NCBI GenBank assembly: GCA_030374805.1
Contig: JARGSG010000225.1
Coordinates: 62,001 to 126,000 of the forward strand
Direction of reading: 5' to 3'
DNA length: 64,000 bases
Origin: Gracilaria gracilis
Lineage: Eukaryota > Rhodophyta > Florideophyceae > Gracilariales > Gracilariaceae
Part shown: positions 42,240 through 53,104 of the stretch, in pieces
Numbering within the stretch: the first letter of the stretch is position 1
Layout: every line of letters starts with the position of its first letter
Made by a program: the position numbers and the translations under genes
The notes under the pieces: generated by a model
Databases searched by the model: none
What the model was told of the DNA's origin: nothing
The model's input: only the letters and a program-made list of their open reading frames with translations

Positions 42240-45090
42240 ACAGCGAAGTTTTTAAATATCAAATTGCATCCAACGCATTCCAGCGCCTACCGAACCCGCA
42301 ACCCCAAAGAAGCAGTTGTACATGAAACGTATAGGATCTATCAATCAGCCGCAACACGAAAGACAGTAAGTTACGGACGGAATAGCAAAAATCAATAGAG
42401 AAGGGGGAGGGGGGAAGACGCAGTATCTAGCAGGTAGTGCCACTTTTTAGTATTACCACCCTCTAAATACGAAGGTAGTTTACCTTGGCACTCTGACGGA
42501 CTGCTGTTCGCCTCAAATGCACGCGGGAGAAACAATGTCCAAGAGCGAAGACTTGAGAACCTACTGGTTCTGAGGGCGTCCTTAAGAAGGAGGCATAACG
42601 CTCATTTTATCACACCAAACGCGTAGCGGTTTAGAGGTCACATGCAGGAGAGCGCAGAGCGTTTGGTCCCAAAATCTTTTGAGGGATCGCACGTCTCGGA
42701 CGGCCGTTCAACTTGCTCAAAGGTCAGAAGCTCACCAAATGAAAATGAGGAGAAAAAAGGTTAACTGAATGTGCTTTCATTTTCGAGAAAACCATGCCAA
42801 ATGTTTACAAGCGATGGAGTGTTCGACGTTCGGAATATCACTCATTCTGTTTGGGTACTTGATGAGCCCGGCACTCGAATTTATATGAACAGAATGCTAT
42901 TCCAACAGTCGGAAACGAGGTTGTCAGAGCTTATGTCGGACATACGCCAAGCTTACATGCGCTGGATCTTCCATTTCGGAATGAAGAACGGTATTTGATT
43001 GTAGAACGGGCTTTCTGAACGACGAGATCGTTAACGTTTTAGATACCGTTGTCGAGGCGATTATGCCTTCCTCTTCTCCGAGATCGGAAAGGACTTCGTA
43101 GCCTGAATGGGTGCTCACCTTCCCAATGAGAGAACGTTTCCTTCACATCGCAAGTAAGCGTACGTGTCAGACAATAAAGAACGAGAAGAACAAACGATCT
43201 GACCTATGCTGCAATTCTAATATCAATTAGGCTAGCGTACTAGTAAAAGAGAGAGCGAGAATGGTACGGGCCAAGACCGGTCTTGTCTGGGCCATAGATT
43301 GGGGCATGTTTACTACAAGGGTAGTTCGAGCTTTGTTGTTGCCCTAAACCAGGAAGACAGCAAACTCATATGGAAACTGCAAAGCAAGATACTAGAGCGG
43401 TTCTTATTGTTTTTTCCTCGTTCTCCGAATAGTATTCGAGTTCTAGCTAGGAGATGTAGGTAGAATATATGAACACTTTTTGACCTACGTGGATTTTGTG
43501 TGAAGGGATCTTGGTCGTTGTTTGCTTTCGTTGCGACTTCCGTAGGAACCTCGATGTTGAGTGGCTCAGACCAACAATGACACTACCATATCAAGGGTAT
43601 CATGCAAATGATGAATAAAAAGCAATAGGAGCCGCGGCGTTCTAGTTTCCTTCCTGCACATTACTTACTTGTTTTGGAAACTCAACGGGTTGCGAGAAAA
43701 GCTCTGAAGTTGGAAAAAGCAAGAAGCCGGTTTGCAACAAGAAAGAAAGAACTGTAAAGGGATATCTTGTATTGTTTACTAACACTGTTGTGGGTGTGAG
43801 GCACTGGGCGATTGTTCGGCTACTTCTCACGCATTGCAAACTTCGCTGCTTTTCCATGCAAACCTAACTATCGATACTACTGCTTCTTCCAAAGCAAGCA
43901 AAAGAAACTTACATTTGGTAGTGGCAGATTCGTTTCAGAAGTGGCGAAGATGGTGGTAACCAGCAAACGAGAGTCACGTAAACAGGCCTGCACGTAAACC
44001 TAAGCACATTGTCGGTGGTCGGATCGGCAGAGCGAGATCATCGTGGCGCGAGATTTGGTAGATGTGGAATCTCACCTGACAAGTTGTCCATTGGAAGAAC
44101 TTAGTTCTTCTCTCGGTTCGTTCACCAATTCAGGGCATGTTTTTGTACATGTCGTTAACCTGGACATGCGATCATCATCACGCTGATGAATGCCTGATTA
44201 ATGTTAACATGAACAACACATGAAGAGCGAATGTTTGTTTGCCTTTTCCCACAAATTGATTGAACGCACTTACATGCATAGACCTCATTGTAGGCTGATG
44301 GGTTTTCCGGAGTAACTCTACACAGTAGATATCGATACGGTGGGCGTACACGATTCGCACCCTCGCCAAGCGGAAAAACTGGCAAACTTGTTGGTTATCC
44401 GACTAATGTTAGTATGTTACAGTTGTACTGAGGCGTTGCACTCATGCGACGTATCACAGAGTTTTGTAGTCATGACCTAAGTACTATTGGACAACTACCA
44501 TGTAACCTAACCCGTAGTCAGCGCGTCTCCACCACACAATTCGAAGCTTGATTGACTCTTTTGCTCGGGGGAATGGATGAACCAGACGATACAGAGCCGA
44601 AACCATCATGAGAAGTGGCTTTTACGAGATATTGGTGTGCGGTAAGGTGATGCAGACGGAGATATGGCGTGACTGTTGTCCGCAAAGCTGGTGACAACAG
44701 GGCTGACATATGCAGTAGTTGCTATGCAACGCACGCGACTGTGTACGATGTTGCGCAAAATCACAGCAAATCATTGAAGAAAGCTTTCGTGGAACGAAGC
44801 AGCAGATGTGTTGAGCATGAAAGCGCGGGCTATAATGAAGCTTTTTGGAAACGTCAGTGTGCTTTGCTCTGCGGATTCCCGGACACCTTGGGCGCAGCCG
44901 CGAGAGCAAGCTCGAAGTGAGGTCACGCTGCGCGAGCAATTGGGCGATGCAATCTCGCTGGGGCAGCGCGCTGCTGAAAGCTGTGAGCGACTGGCCGACG
45001 CGTCCGGACGCGCCATTGAGGTTGCTTGCTGGCGGTTGCTTGTTGTGCGCACACGTGAGACACGCACTTGCAAATGGTGCGCCAGAAAAA
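42240..45090. other. Intergenic stretch of 2.8 kb, no gene supported
   Basis: One inverted copy of CTACCTTCGTA lies at 42468-42478, within a short imperfect hairpin (GTGCCACT.../...TTGGCACT). The several short open frames on both strands lack domains and coding bias. It may hold regulatory sequence or unrecognised repeats. Confidence 0.4.
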
Positions 45091-45172
45091 TCGCGCCTGT
45101 AATCGCTTCGCGCCTGTAAACGCTTCGCGCCTGTATAAACGCTTCGCGCCTGTATAAACGCTTCGCGCCTGT
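45091..45172. repeat. Short tandem repeat, unit about 21 bp
   Basis: Four to five units of CGCTTCGCGCCTGTATAAA and shorter variants stand head to tail. Each long unit contains a TATAAA word on the plus strand. Confidence 0.8.
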
Positions 45173-45871
45173 GCATCCTCCAGTCGCAGCCCTAAACGCC
45201 ATTCCCTCGCCGCCGCCATTCACCGATGCGACGTAGTGCGTCGCGGCGCCCCGGCAGCAGAGGTGCGCGCTGCAGCTCCATACGGGGCGAGTGGAAGCGC
45301 TCGAAGGGGGAGCGCAGAGAGGCGGCGGGCGACAACAAGCCGTGAATTTCACAGTGTGAAAACCACAACGAGCCTGTTGGCACGGCCGGTATGGTGCAAG
45401 TCGATATTTTTATCTCTTCGACGTGTACACGGCTGTGAAAGGCGTCACACTGACGTAGGGCAGGCGTGCGCGAATATTGGCGCGGCATACGTTCGGGGCC
45501 GCACGCTCTCGTTCTCCGGCGCGCAGCCGACACCGGAGATAGGCCCCGCTTTATTGCTGACGGATTACAGAGAAGCCTGCCCCGCTTCCAGGCGGCGCTT
45601 GTGCGGGATGAGTTGGCTGCCGAGAATAGTGCAGCGAAAGAGCTGCGCTGAGAAAAGGTGCTGTGTGCGTGGTGCACGGAACAGACAAGGTTTGGAGTGC
45701 TTGGGATGGCAATCAGGGGCGATTGCTGTATGTGCGTGCATGTATAAGAGAAAGCATTCATATAGGTTTGCGTGTGCTTCCTTGCAAACTGGTTGTTCCC
45801 TGTGACGTCAACCAGTTACACAACTACATACTCCTTGTTCAAACGAGACAAGACGTACAAGCCATTGCAGG
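45173..45871. other. GC-rich stretch with overlapping open frames on both strands, no gene supported
   Basis: Both strands are open for about 190 codons between 45192 and 45805. Neither product shows a domain and both are rich in arginine, alanine and serine, as expected from GC-rich non-coding sequence. The region probably contains the promoter of the gene at 45872. Confidence 0.35.
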
Positions 45872-46597
45872 ATGAACACGAATGGCGTGGTAGTGGCGGC
45901 GACGCTGATGTTGTTGCTGGCTGCAGTGACCGCGCAAGAATGCAATGTATACATTCCAAACGACAACAACATTGTGGTGATAGACACGGAACAGCGCGGA
46001 CCAGGCGGCGGCTGGGAGTTTGAAAGTGCGCTACCAAACTATGGGGGCAGCGGATACTTGAGCTACAAGCCATGGTCTTCGTTCGGGGGTACCGAAGCAC
46101 GACCCAACTCCATGCACGACCAGCGCATCAAGACGTACTTCTTCACGGTCAAAGTGACGGGAAACTACCGAGTGGTGATGCGCTCCGCGGCGCCACAAGT
46201 GACGGAGCACAACGACCTGTGGATGGCGTTGCCAGAGAGCGGCGCGCTAAAGAGCAGGTTCAGCGCGACGAGCGATCTGACGTGGCCGGCGTGGAAGAAT
46301 ATGATGGGCGAGGTGCAGCTCGGCGAGGAGCATTGGTTCAAGCTTTACGAGAACGCCGGGGGCTGGAACTGGAACTGGGGGGGAAAGACGGTAGATCATG
46401 ACGGACATGACGTGATTTCCAGGCAGTTGAAGGCGGATGGCACGTGGTACTCGGTGAGGATTGCGGGGCGATCGACCAAGTTTGTGGTTGACCGTATCGC
46501 ACTGTACCTGTGTGAAGGGGAGGAATGTGAGAATGGGTCGGATCGATTCAAAATGGCGACGGAGTGGTACGGACCGCAGCAGAGCGCTTGTGTATAG
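45872..46597 (+). CDS. Secreted beta-sandwich-like protein, possibly carbohydrate-binding
   Basis: The ATG at 45872 opens 241 codons. MNTNGVVVAATLMLLLAAVTAQ is a clear signal peptide with likely cleavage after AQ. The mature part is rich in tryptophan, tyrosine and glycine. It has strand-like blocks GGWEFESALPNYGGSGYLSY, YFFTVKVTGNYRVVMRSAAP, HNDLWMALPESG and WYSVRIAGRSTKFVVDRIAL, and a C-terminal disulphide candidate (LCEGEECENG...SACV). This layout is like galactose-binding/CBM-type jelly-roll domains, where the YRVVxRS and FxVDRIxLY strands are common. No catalytic motif is seen, and the ligand is unknown; cell-wall galactan would be a natural guess. The assignment to a CBM family is inference. 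Confidence 0.6.
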   Translation: MNTNGVVVAATLMLLLAAVTAQECNVYIPNDNNIVVIDTEQRGPGGGWEFESALPNYGGSGYLSYKPWSSFGGTEARPNSMHDQRIKTYFFTVKVTGNYRVVMRSAAPQVTEHNDLWMALPESGALKSRFSATSDLTWPAWKNMMGEVQLGEEHWFKLYENAGGWNWNWGGKTVDHDGHDVISRQLKADGTWYSVRIAGRSTKFVVDRIALYLCEGEECENGSDRFKMATEWYGPQQSACV

Positions 46598-46799
46598 GTA
46601 AATTTAGGTGTATGTATAGGCCAGGCCAAGCTTTACAATATTAGAGGAGGCGAAAACAAGTGTGTGATGTAGATGTAGAAGAAGAGTGGCACAAGCAGTT
46701 ACACGCGTGTCAGTATCGAAAACACGAACACTTTAGCGAGAGACGCAGAGACAGACACAAGTTACAAACGACAGCAACCAAACAAAAAAAAAAAAAAGA

Positions 46800-47534
46800 T
46801 CACAACACACGCGCAGCCACATCCGACAGCGGTGGGCCCGCACGCATCGATCTCTGACACGTCAAGGTCAACAACTTGTGATGCAGCATCTCCAGCTCGC
46901 GGTTCTGCTCCGACAGCGTCCTGGTGTAACTCTCCAGCTGTCGTCTCCTCGCCACCTGCTTCTCGCGATACCGTCTAGCACTCTCCTTATTCCTCAACTT
47001 CCTCTGCGCCAGCTTATCCTTCGACCTCTGTTCCGCCGACACGGCGGCGGCCACCGCCGCGGCGCTCACACCGCCAGCACCGCCAGCACCGCCAGCCGCG
47101 GCCGCAGCCGCAGCGAAGGCGGCGGTGACGGGCGGCGCAGCGTTGGCCCTTCTCGGCGCGCCGATGCGCGCGGCGGCATTGCAACGCCTGTCAGCGGCGG
47201 GGCGTGTGTTGGCCGGCACGTTCTCCTGCTGCAGCTCCGGCGAGGCGGGCAGCGGTGGGGCCACGGCGAGCGCAGCGTCCGCGGCGGCGACGAAGGGCGC
47301 GAGGCAGGGCGCGGGCGACAGCGGAGGGGCGGCGGGGGCGAGCGGGATGGGCGGCGAGTCGAACGGGTCCAGAAGCAGCTGCGTGCGCGGCGGCGCCAGA
47401 CCGCAGTCGTCGGCGAGTGAGGGCGTGGCGGTGAACGGGTCCAGCATGAAGGCGGCGTTGGCGGAAAGGACGTCGTCGACACGATCGTCGAACAGCGGCG
47501 ATGGCGGCAGCACGTCGAACACGGACAGATCCAT
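46800..47534 (-). CDS. bZIP transcription factor
   Basis: A DNA-binding nuclear regulator. The ATG at 47534 (MDLSVFDVLPPSPLFDDRVD) opens 244 codons. An acidic/proline-rich N-terminus that may activate transcription precedes a long alanine/glycine-rich linker. The bZIP domain is close to the C-terminus: the basic region KLRNKESARRYREKQVARRR (about residues 178-198) has the invariant N-x7-R, and leucines near residues 200, 207, 214 and 221 form the zipper. I place the start at 47534 because the open frame upstream is low-complexity (SRSRSR, poly-alanine) and corresponds to GA and GGGAGC repeats in DNA. Targets are unknown. Confidence 0.85.
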   Translation of the reverse strand: MDLSVFDVLPPSPLFDDRVDDVLSANAAFMLDPFTATPSLADDCGLAPPRTQLLLDPFDSPPIPLAPAAPPLSPAPCLAPFVAAADAALAVAPPLPASPELQQENVPANTRPAADRRCNAAARIGAPRRANAAPPVTAAFAAAAAAAGGAGGAGGVSAAAVAAAVSAEQRSKDKLAQRKLRNKESARRYREKQVARRRQLESYTRTLSEQNRELEMLHHKLLTLTCQRSMRAGPPLSDVAARVL

Positions 47535-47548
47535 CGGGGGCGCGACGA

Positions 47549-47652
47549 GAGCGGGAGCGGGAGCGGGACGGAAGCAGGAGCGGGAGCGGGAGCGGGAGCG
47601 GGAGCGATGTACGAGAAGGAGATGTGAGAGAGAGAGAGAGAGAGAGCGAGAT
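47549..47652. repeat. GGGAGC hexamer array and GA microsatellite in the bZIP leader
   Basis: Repeated GGGAGC units (about 47549-47605) are followed by a GA run (about 47625-47648). They lie just upstream of the bZIP start and probably form its 5' leader. Confidence 0.75.
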
Positions 47653-47908
47653 GAGAAGAGAGATGAGCGCGAGGAGAAAGAAGGAGCGACGGAGAGACAA
47701 TTGACGCGAGCACGGGCGGCAGCGGCGGCAGCGGCGGCAGCAGCGGCGGCGGGCGCGCCTTTAAGAAAGGCGCAGCGGCGCGGCGAGGTGGCACGCGGTG
47801 TAACGGCCATGGCGCGTGCGCGTAACGGGACAGCACGCGCGGCGCACGCGCGCGGCGCGTGTGGCACGTCGGGGGGGGGTGCGCGTCACGTGCCACGGCG
47901 CGCGCGTG

Positions 47909-50497
47909 TCAGCCGTCGTGCGACTGCGCGTCGAACAGCTGTGCGTGACGCGCGCCGCGCTGCAGCGCGGCGCGCGGCAGCGACAGCAGCGGCGCGCCGC
48001 GGAAGTGGTCGCGCCATCCGACGTCAAAGTGGCGCGCCATGTCGAAGCTTTGGCGCGCCAGTGCGCGCCGCGCCTTGTTGGGGATGTCGCGGATCAGCGC
48101 CGCCGCCGCCGCCTTCACGCCCAGCAGCACGTGCTCCACGATGAAGAACGCCGTCACCCGGTACAGCAGCTTTTGCCAGCGCTCCGCGTCCACGGGCAGC
48201 AGCAGATCCAGCGACTCGGACGTGAAGATCAGCAGCGCCGCGTTGCACCACACCGACAGCACGTTGAGCAGCTGCAGGATGGAGTACCACGCGCCAATGT
48301 CCGCCGCGTCGTCCGCGTCCACGCGCTGCGACAGCACCAGCAGCTTGTACGCGTCCGTGCGCACTTCCAACGTGTTGTTCACAATGTTCACCACGCTGGC
48401 CAGCGGGAACGCAACCCCGAACAGCACCAGAAAGCCGAATTGCATCACCAGTTCGCTGTAGTCCTCCATCGTGGAGTGGTACTTTGTCAGCTTGCTCTCC
48501 GCCACGTACCGGTTGTACCCGCTGTGTTGCGCCGCTGCGTGCGTGCGTTTGGATGAGCGAAAGCGCGCGTTCAATTGCTTCACCGTCGTTGTGAGCCACG
48601 GGATTCCGATTTCCATCAGCTGCCCAATCGTGGCCTTGGTTAGAACCAGCGACAGCATCTGATCCTCTAGCTCGCGCATGCAGTCGCTCTCCACTCCCGG
48701 CACGTTTCCGCTCGCGCATGTGTTCTCCAGGTACTTGCGCACGAACGCGATGTAGAACAGCGAGATATCTGAGCCACAGAAAAAAAAGAAAAACAGCAGC
48801 ACAGCATCAGCACGGTCAGCAAACACAGTCGTCGCACTCGTTGCACCACGCGCTCGCAAAGTAACAACATCAACCACAACAACTCACAGTTGGACACAAA
48901 CATGAACGCAAAGCGCTTGTAGATGAGACTGTTCTCAAACTGCTGGTTGGTGCGGTGGTTCTCCCGCCTCGTCAGCCACATTGAAACTGATCTCCATATG
49001 GAGTCAAACACGAAGATCAGTACTCCATTGAGCACACCAGGCACGGCGTCCGCAAAAGCATCAGCAAAGCGAGTTTTGCTCCACTGCACAATCTCAGTTC
49101 GAAACCACAGCAACAAGAACGTCAGCGCGCCCACAATCACCACGAACAGTGTCGTCACCGCCGTGGACACCGCCAGCGCATTACGTTGCTTGCGCGGGTC
49201 TTGATACGGGTTTTGAGGAAGCAGCACTCTGCTGCCTTGACGCTGCTCCATGCCACTCACTTGCATCTGCTTGGCGCTGCTGCTGCTGGCGCTGCTGCTT
49301 TGTCGGCCGTTCTCCGACGGCAGGCAGTAGTCGCTGTGCATTGCCAGGTCGTCGAGCGGCACGAAACCGCCCTTGCTGTAGAAGCCGTAGCGCGGCTCTC
49401 CCTCAAACTGCACGCGGATGTCGTCCATAGTGTCCTCCTGGTAGTCGTGAAGACCCCACTTGGTGTTGACCATGGCGGTTCTTCTCTTCCAGTTTTCCAA
49501 AAAGTAGGTGGTCCATAGCACGAGTCCAATGGCAAACACCCAGCGCACAATCACCAACGCCTCAAGGTTTCTCACGGTGCGGTACACCACAAATACCGGG
49601 ATGGAGAGCAGCCCGAGCGGTAGCAAGCGCCTGGCGTAGAAGCTAACAAACACAAAGTAAAACGTGACGCGAGCTGGCACAAGTGAGAACGTGGATGATC
49701 GTTTTCACTGCTGTCAGAAATGCATGTACAAGCGCAAAACGCAGCGCACACAAAGAGGAACGAGACAGAAAACTTACCTCCCAAGTAGTCCTTGAGGTGA
49801 TGAAACGGAGGCTCTCGGATGGGGTTCCACCACTGTCTCCAGATAACGTCGGTGACGAGGCGGCGCTTCTCCGGCTGCGAGTGCAGCGCAAACACCTGGT
49901 CCACCGTTTGCTCAAACAGTAAGCGCTCAATGTTCAAGCCGCAGCCCCAGTGCTCCTTGGACTGCAGCACGTTCAAAATGAGCAAGGAGCGATCAGCGGG
50001 CGCAAAGTAGCAGCCCGTGCTCTTCTCCAGCTCGTGGTTGACGTAAACGTGTTGGCGCTGCGGTTCAAAGTGCAAGTAGCCGCCGCCAAAGCGCGGCTTG
50101 AGGCGCAGCTCCATGCCCACGTGCTGCGCGGCGCGCTTGAGCGCGCGCGCCGGCAGCGAGAGGCGCAGGAAGATGAGCTGCTCGGACGGCACCAGCAGCT
50201 GCGAGAACACGAAGCCCGCGCTGCTCAAGCGCGCCAGGATCTCCACGCGTTCCCGCACACGCTGCTCGCTCTTGCTGTCCTCCTCGTCGTCGGCCTGCTC
50301 GTCGACCTGCTCGGCGCGGCCGCCATCGCGCTGCGGCGGCACATGGTCGGGCGCCTCTGCGGCGGCGTGCTCCGCGGCCAGACGGCGCTTGAGCGCGGGC
50401 GGCAGGCGGAACACGAACACATAGTCCCACCCCCAGTGCGGGCGCGCGGCGGCGGAGGCGGACGCGTCGGACCAGTCGGCGCTGCGCTGCGCGTCGT

Positions 50498-50532
<35 letters not shown>

Positions 50533-50810
50533 TCGATGGGGATTCCAAGCGCGTCAAAGTACACGGTGTCGGCGCGCGAGGGCGTGCGGGCAGTGGAGGA
50601 CGACGCGGCGCGCGAGCGCGAGCGCGAGCGCGAGCGCGCGGACAGCGCGCTGGGGCGGGGGCTCATGGGCGGGCTCATGGGCGGGCGGGCGAGCGAGCGG
50701 CGGCTGCGCGCGCGACGTGCGGCGGGTGCGGGAGGCGGACGGCGCGTGGATGGAGATACGAGACGGCGCGGTGGGCGGGCGATGATGACGCGGCGGCGAT
50801 GCAGCGCCAT
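47909..50810 (-). CDS. Anoctamin/TMEM16 family membrane protein, three exons
   Basis: TMEM16 proteins are Ca2+-gated anion channels or lipid scramblases. Exons: 50810-49778, 49673-48888, 48768-47909. Intron 1 (104 nt) and intron 2 (119 nt) run GT...AG and keep one frame of 892 residues, the family's length. The N-terminal cytosolic part contains EKRRLVTDVIWRQWWNPIRE. The typical joint HHLKDYL-GARVTFYFVFVSFY leads to TM1, followed by TTYFLENWKRRTAMVNTKWG, FVSN-YISLFYIAFVRKYLEN, the re-entrant/TM6-7 region and EDYSELVMQFGFLVLFGVAF, a strong anoctamin signature. ASVVNIVNNTLEVRTDAYKL and FFIVEHVLLGVKAAAAALIR complete the core. The N-terminus is arginine/serine-rich; ATG codons at 50688 or 50676 are alternative starts. 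Confidence 0.9.
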
Positions 50811-51091
50811 TGGTGCGCGCCAGCGCGAGGAGTACTCGACGCGACGCGCGTTTTCAACGGGCGCCGGCTGCTGACAGCCGTTGGCGCTGCTATCTGCTAC
50901 CGTTGGTACCAGCGGCGGCTGGCGGCGCCGCCACGTTTACGGATACTATACTCATGGAACCACAAAAAAGTGCAACCCCGACACCATCGTCGCCAGCTTG
51001 CACCAACTCTTCACTAACAGTAAACCACAAAAACACGACAAGCGGCGTGCTAAACGAACAAACTGTGCACCACACGGAAGCCGTGGCGCCC

Positions 51092-52465
51092 TCAGCGGAA
51101 CACCGCCGCCAGCTTTGACGAGCTCTTCACAAACATTGTACGCAACCGCTGCTGCGTCTGCGGCGTCTGCGCCTGCGGCGTCTGCGCCTGCGGCGTCTGC
51201 GCCTGCGGCGCGGCGCGCTGCTCATCGCTAGAGCCGGCGCGCTGCTCATCGCTAGAGCCGGCGCGCTGCTCATCGCTAGAGCCGGCGCGACGCCTACCGC
51301 GCCCTGGCGCCTTATTCCGCGACGCGAGCGGCTGCGGCGCGCCATGTTGCTGCTCGGCGTCGGCGAGGCCATCGTCGTCGCTGTCGTGCCTCTCACAGTA
51401 GCTACACGACCTCTTTTGCGGCTGCTCATGCCTGCGAAACGCCTTTGCGCTAAACACGGACGAGCAGCGCCTCATGCGCGGGCGCTCCAGCCTAGCAAAC
51501 ACCTCGCGGAGGCGCGCGCGCGACGGCTCATCCACCTTGGTAGGAAACAGCACGTCGAAGCGCACCACGACATCACCAAACTGGCGCGGGTCTGCGCGGC
51601 ACGGCAGCCCGCACGCGGGCACCACGCGCGTGGCGCCCGGCGTGATGACGGGCAGCACGCGGAGCAGCCGCGTGCCTCGCGGCGTGCACACGGAGATGCG
51701 CCCGCCCGTGAGCGCGTCCACCAGCGCGATGCGCTGCGTCATGTGCACGTCGTCGCCGCGTAGCGACGCGCCGCTCCACGGTGGCGCGTTGCTCAGCGTC
51801 AGCGTGAACAGCACGTCGCCGCCGTCGGCGCGCACGTTGCGGAAGCGGATGCGGTCGCCGGGGCGGTAGCCGGGCTTGACCACCACGCGCAGCAGCTTGG
51901 TGCCCCCGGCGGCGGCGGCGGCGGCGGCGGCGGCGACGGCAGCGGCGGCGTCATCGTCGTGCGTATGCAGGCGGTGTTGCTTGGTGCAGCCGGTGGCAAA
52001 CTCGCCCAGCGTGAGCGGCAGCGGTAGCACAAGGTCCTCGTGGCGCGTGGCGGAGCGACACGACATGCTGCCGGAGCGGTGTTGGTAGTCGTCGTCGTCG
52101 TCGTCGTCGTCGCTATCAAAAACGTCGTGGAAGAAGAAGGCGTCGTCATGAAAGTGGTCGGCGCCGGGCGGCGCGTAGTGGTTGCGCGAGCGAGAAGACG
52201 AGCTAGTGGCGGGCGACGACTGCCGCGGCGGCGGGGGCGGGGGCGGCGCGCGGCGCGACTGACGCTCGGACACGGCGGCGTACGCGACGGAGATGGCCTT
52301 GAAGTGGCGCTCGGCGGCGCGACGCGGCGCGCCGGGCGGGTGCTTGTCCGGGTGCCAGCGCAGGCACAGCGTCTTGTAGGCGCGGCGCACCTGCTGCGGC
52401 GACGCGGAGCGCGGCACGCCCAGCACGGCGTACGCGTCGGCTGCGGCGTCGGCGCGCACGCACAT
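51092..52465 (-). CDS. DnaJ/HSP40 co-chaperone (type B-like) with repeat tail
   Basis: It would stimulate the ATPase of an HSP70. The ATG at 52465 starts a J domain (YAVLGVPRSASPQQVRRAYK) with HPD at about residues 38-40. Next come a proline- and acid-rich linker in place of a G/F region, then the two substrate-binding C-terminal domains (LVLPLPLTLGEFATGCTKQH; LLRVVVKPGYRPGDRIRFRN; VDALTGGRISVCTPRGTRLL). No cysteine-rich zinc domain is present, so it is DNAJB-like. The tail has three GSSDEQRA units and four QAQTP-type units, encoded by near-identical DNA repeats. There is no transit or signal peptide. The longer open frame upstream of 52465 is GC-rich shadow. It is divergent from the chlorophyll synthase gene. 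Confidence 0.85.
   Translation of the reverse strand: MCVRADAAADAYAVLGVPRSASPQQVRRAYKTLCLRWHPDKHPPGAPRRAAERHFKAISVAYAAVSERQSRRAPPPPPPPRQSSPATSSSSRSRNHYAPPGADHFHDDAFFFHDVFDSDDDDDDDDYQHRSGSMSCRSATRHEDLVLPLPLTLGEFATGCTKQHRLHTHDDDAAAAVAAAAAAAAAGGTKLLRVVVKPGYRPGDRIRFRNVRADGGDVLFTLTLSNAPPWSGASLRGDDVHMTQRIALVDALTGGRISVCTPRGTRLLRVLPVITPGATRVVPACGLPCRADPRQFGDVVVRFDVLFPTKVDEPSRARLREVFARLERPRMRRCSSVFSAKAFRRHEQPQKRSCSYCERHDSDDDGLADAEQQHGAPQPLASRNKAPGRGRRRAGSSDEQRAGSSDEQRAGSSDEQRAAPQAQTPQAQTPQAQTPQTQQRLRTMFVKSSSKLAAVFR
51140..51295 (-). repeat. In-frame DNA tandem repeats in the DnaJ tail
   Basis: Three 24-bp units (GCTCATCGCTAGAGCCGGCG type, 51220-51290) encode GSSDEQRA. 15-bp units (about 51150-51212) encode the QAQTP-like repeats. 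Near-identity of the units suggests recent slippage. Confidence 0.8.
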
Positions 52466-52976
52466 TGTTGGGGGGGGGGGGCGCGCGGCGGGCGGAGAGG
52501 ACGACGCGCGTGGAGCGATGCGATGCGATGTGGCGCCGCTGCTGCCGCTGCCTGCTGCCGCTGCTGCCGCTGCGCGCCTACCCGCTGCGCGCCTCGCCGC
52601 TGCGCGCTGCTGCTGCGCGCTGCTGCGGCGCGCTTCGTTGTGGCGCGCGCGCGCGAAGAGCAGTTTACAGCGCGCGCGAGCGCCGCTTTCCGTTGTGCTG
52701 CATCGCGCGCGTGTGCACGGCGAGTACGCGCGCAGTGCGCGTGGCGCGCGTGGCGCGCGTGGCACGCGTGGCAGCGCTGGCCGCCGCGCGTGGCAGCGCT
52801 GGCCGCCGTGCGTGGCCGCACGCGCGCTCTCGCGCCCGCGTCCGTGGTGGCGCTGCTGCTGCTGCTTGATCTCGAGCCACCGTGGCGCCGCACTGCCTAG
52901 CAGCCGCATCCGCCTTCCGCCTTCCGGCCCCGCCATGACGTGAGAGAGCCACCGTCACATTGCGCTTCCCTCCTCC

Positions 52977-53097
52977 TTCCCCCTTCCCCCTTCCTCCTTC
53001 CTCCTTCCTCCTTCCTCCTTCCTCCTTCCTCCTTCCCCCTTCCTCCTTCCTCCTTCCCCCTTCCCCCTTCCCCCTTCCCCCTTCCCCCCTCCTTCCC
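52977..53097 (+). repeat. CTTCCTC/CTTCCCC polypyrimidine tract before chlorophyll synthase
   Basis: About 17 units of CCTTCCT or CCTTCCC stand between the divergent DnaJ and chlorophyll synthase starts, ending ten bases before the chlorophyll synthase ATG. It may be the leader or promoter element (a possible H-DNA former). Confidence 0.8.
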
Positions 53098-53104
53098 CGC
53101 TGAC

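Noticed and set aside
42771-44709. Short frames of 60-76 codons between the F-box gene and the tandem repeat
   Set aside because: None has a domain, promoter or coding bias; numbers are as expected by chance.
45192-45805. Two overlapping frames of 189 codons, one on each strand
   Set aside because: No domain in either, composition as expected from GC-rich non-coding DNA, no clear promoter.
46878-48144. Plus-strand arginine/alanine-rich frames (180 and 339 codons) over the bZIP gene
   Set aside because: Antisense shadows of the bZIP and anoctamin coding regions in GC-rich DNA.
52040-52900. 286-codon plus-strand frame over the DnaJ start
   Set aside because: Antisense shadow made of valine/arginine/alanine; the minus-strand J domain is unmistakable.
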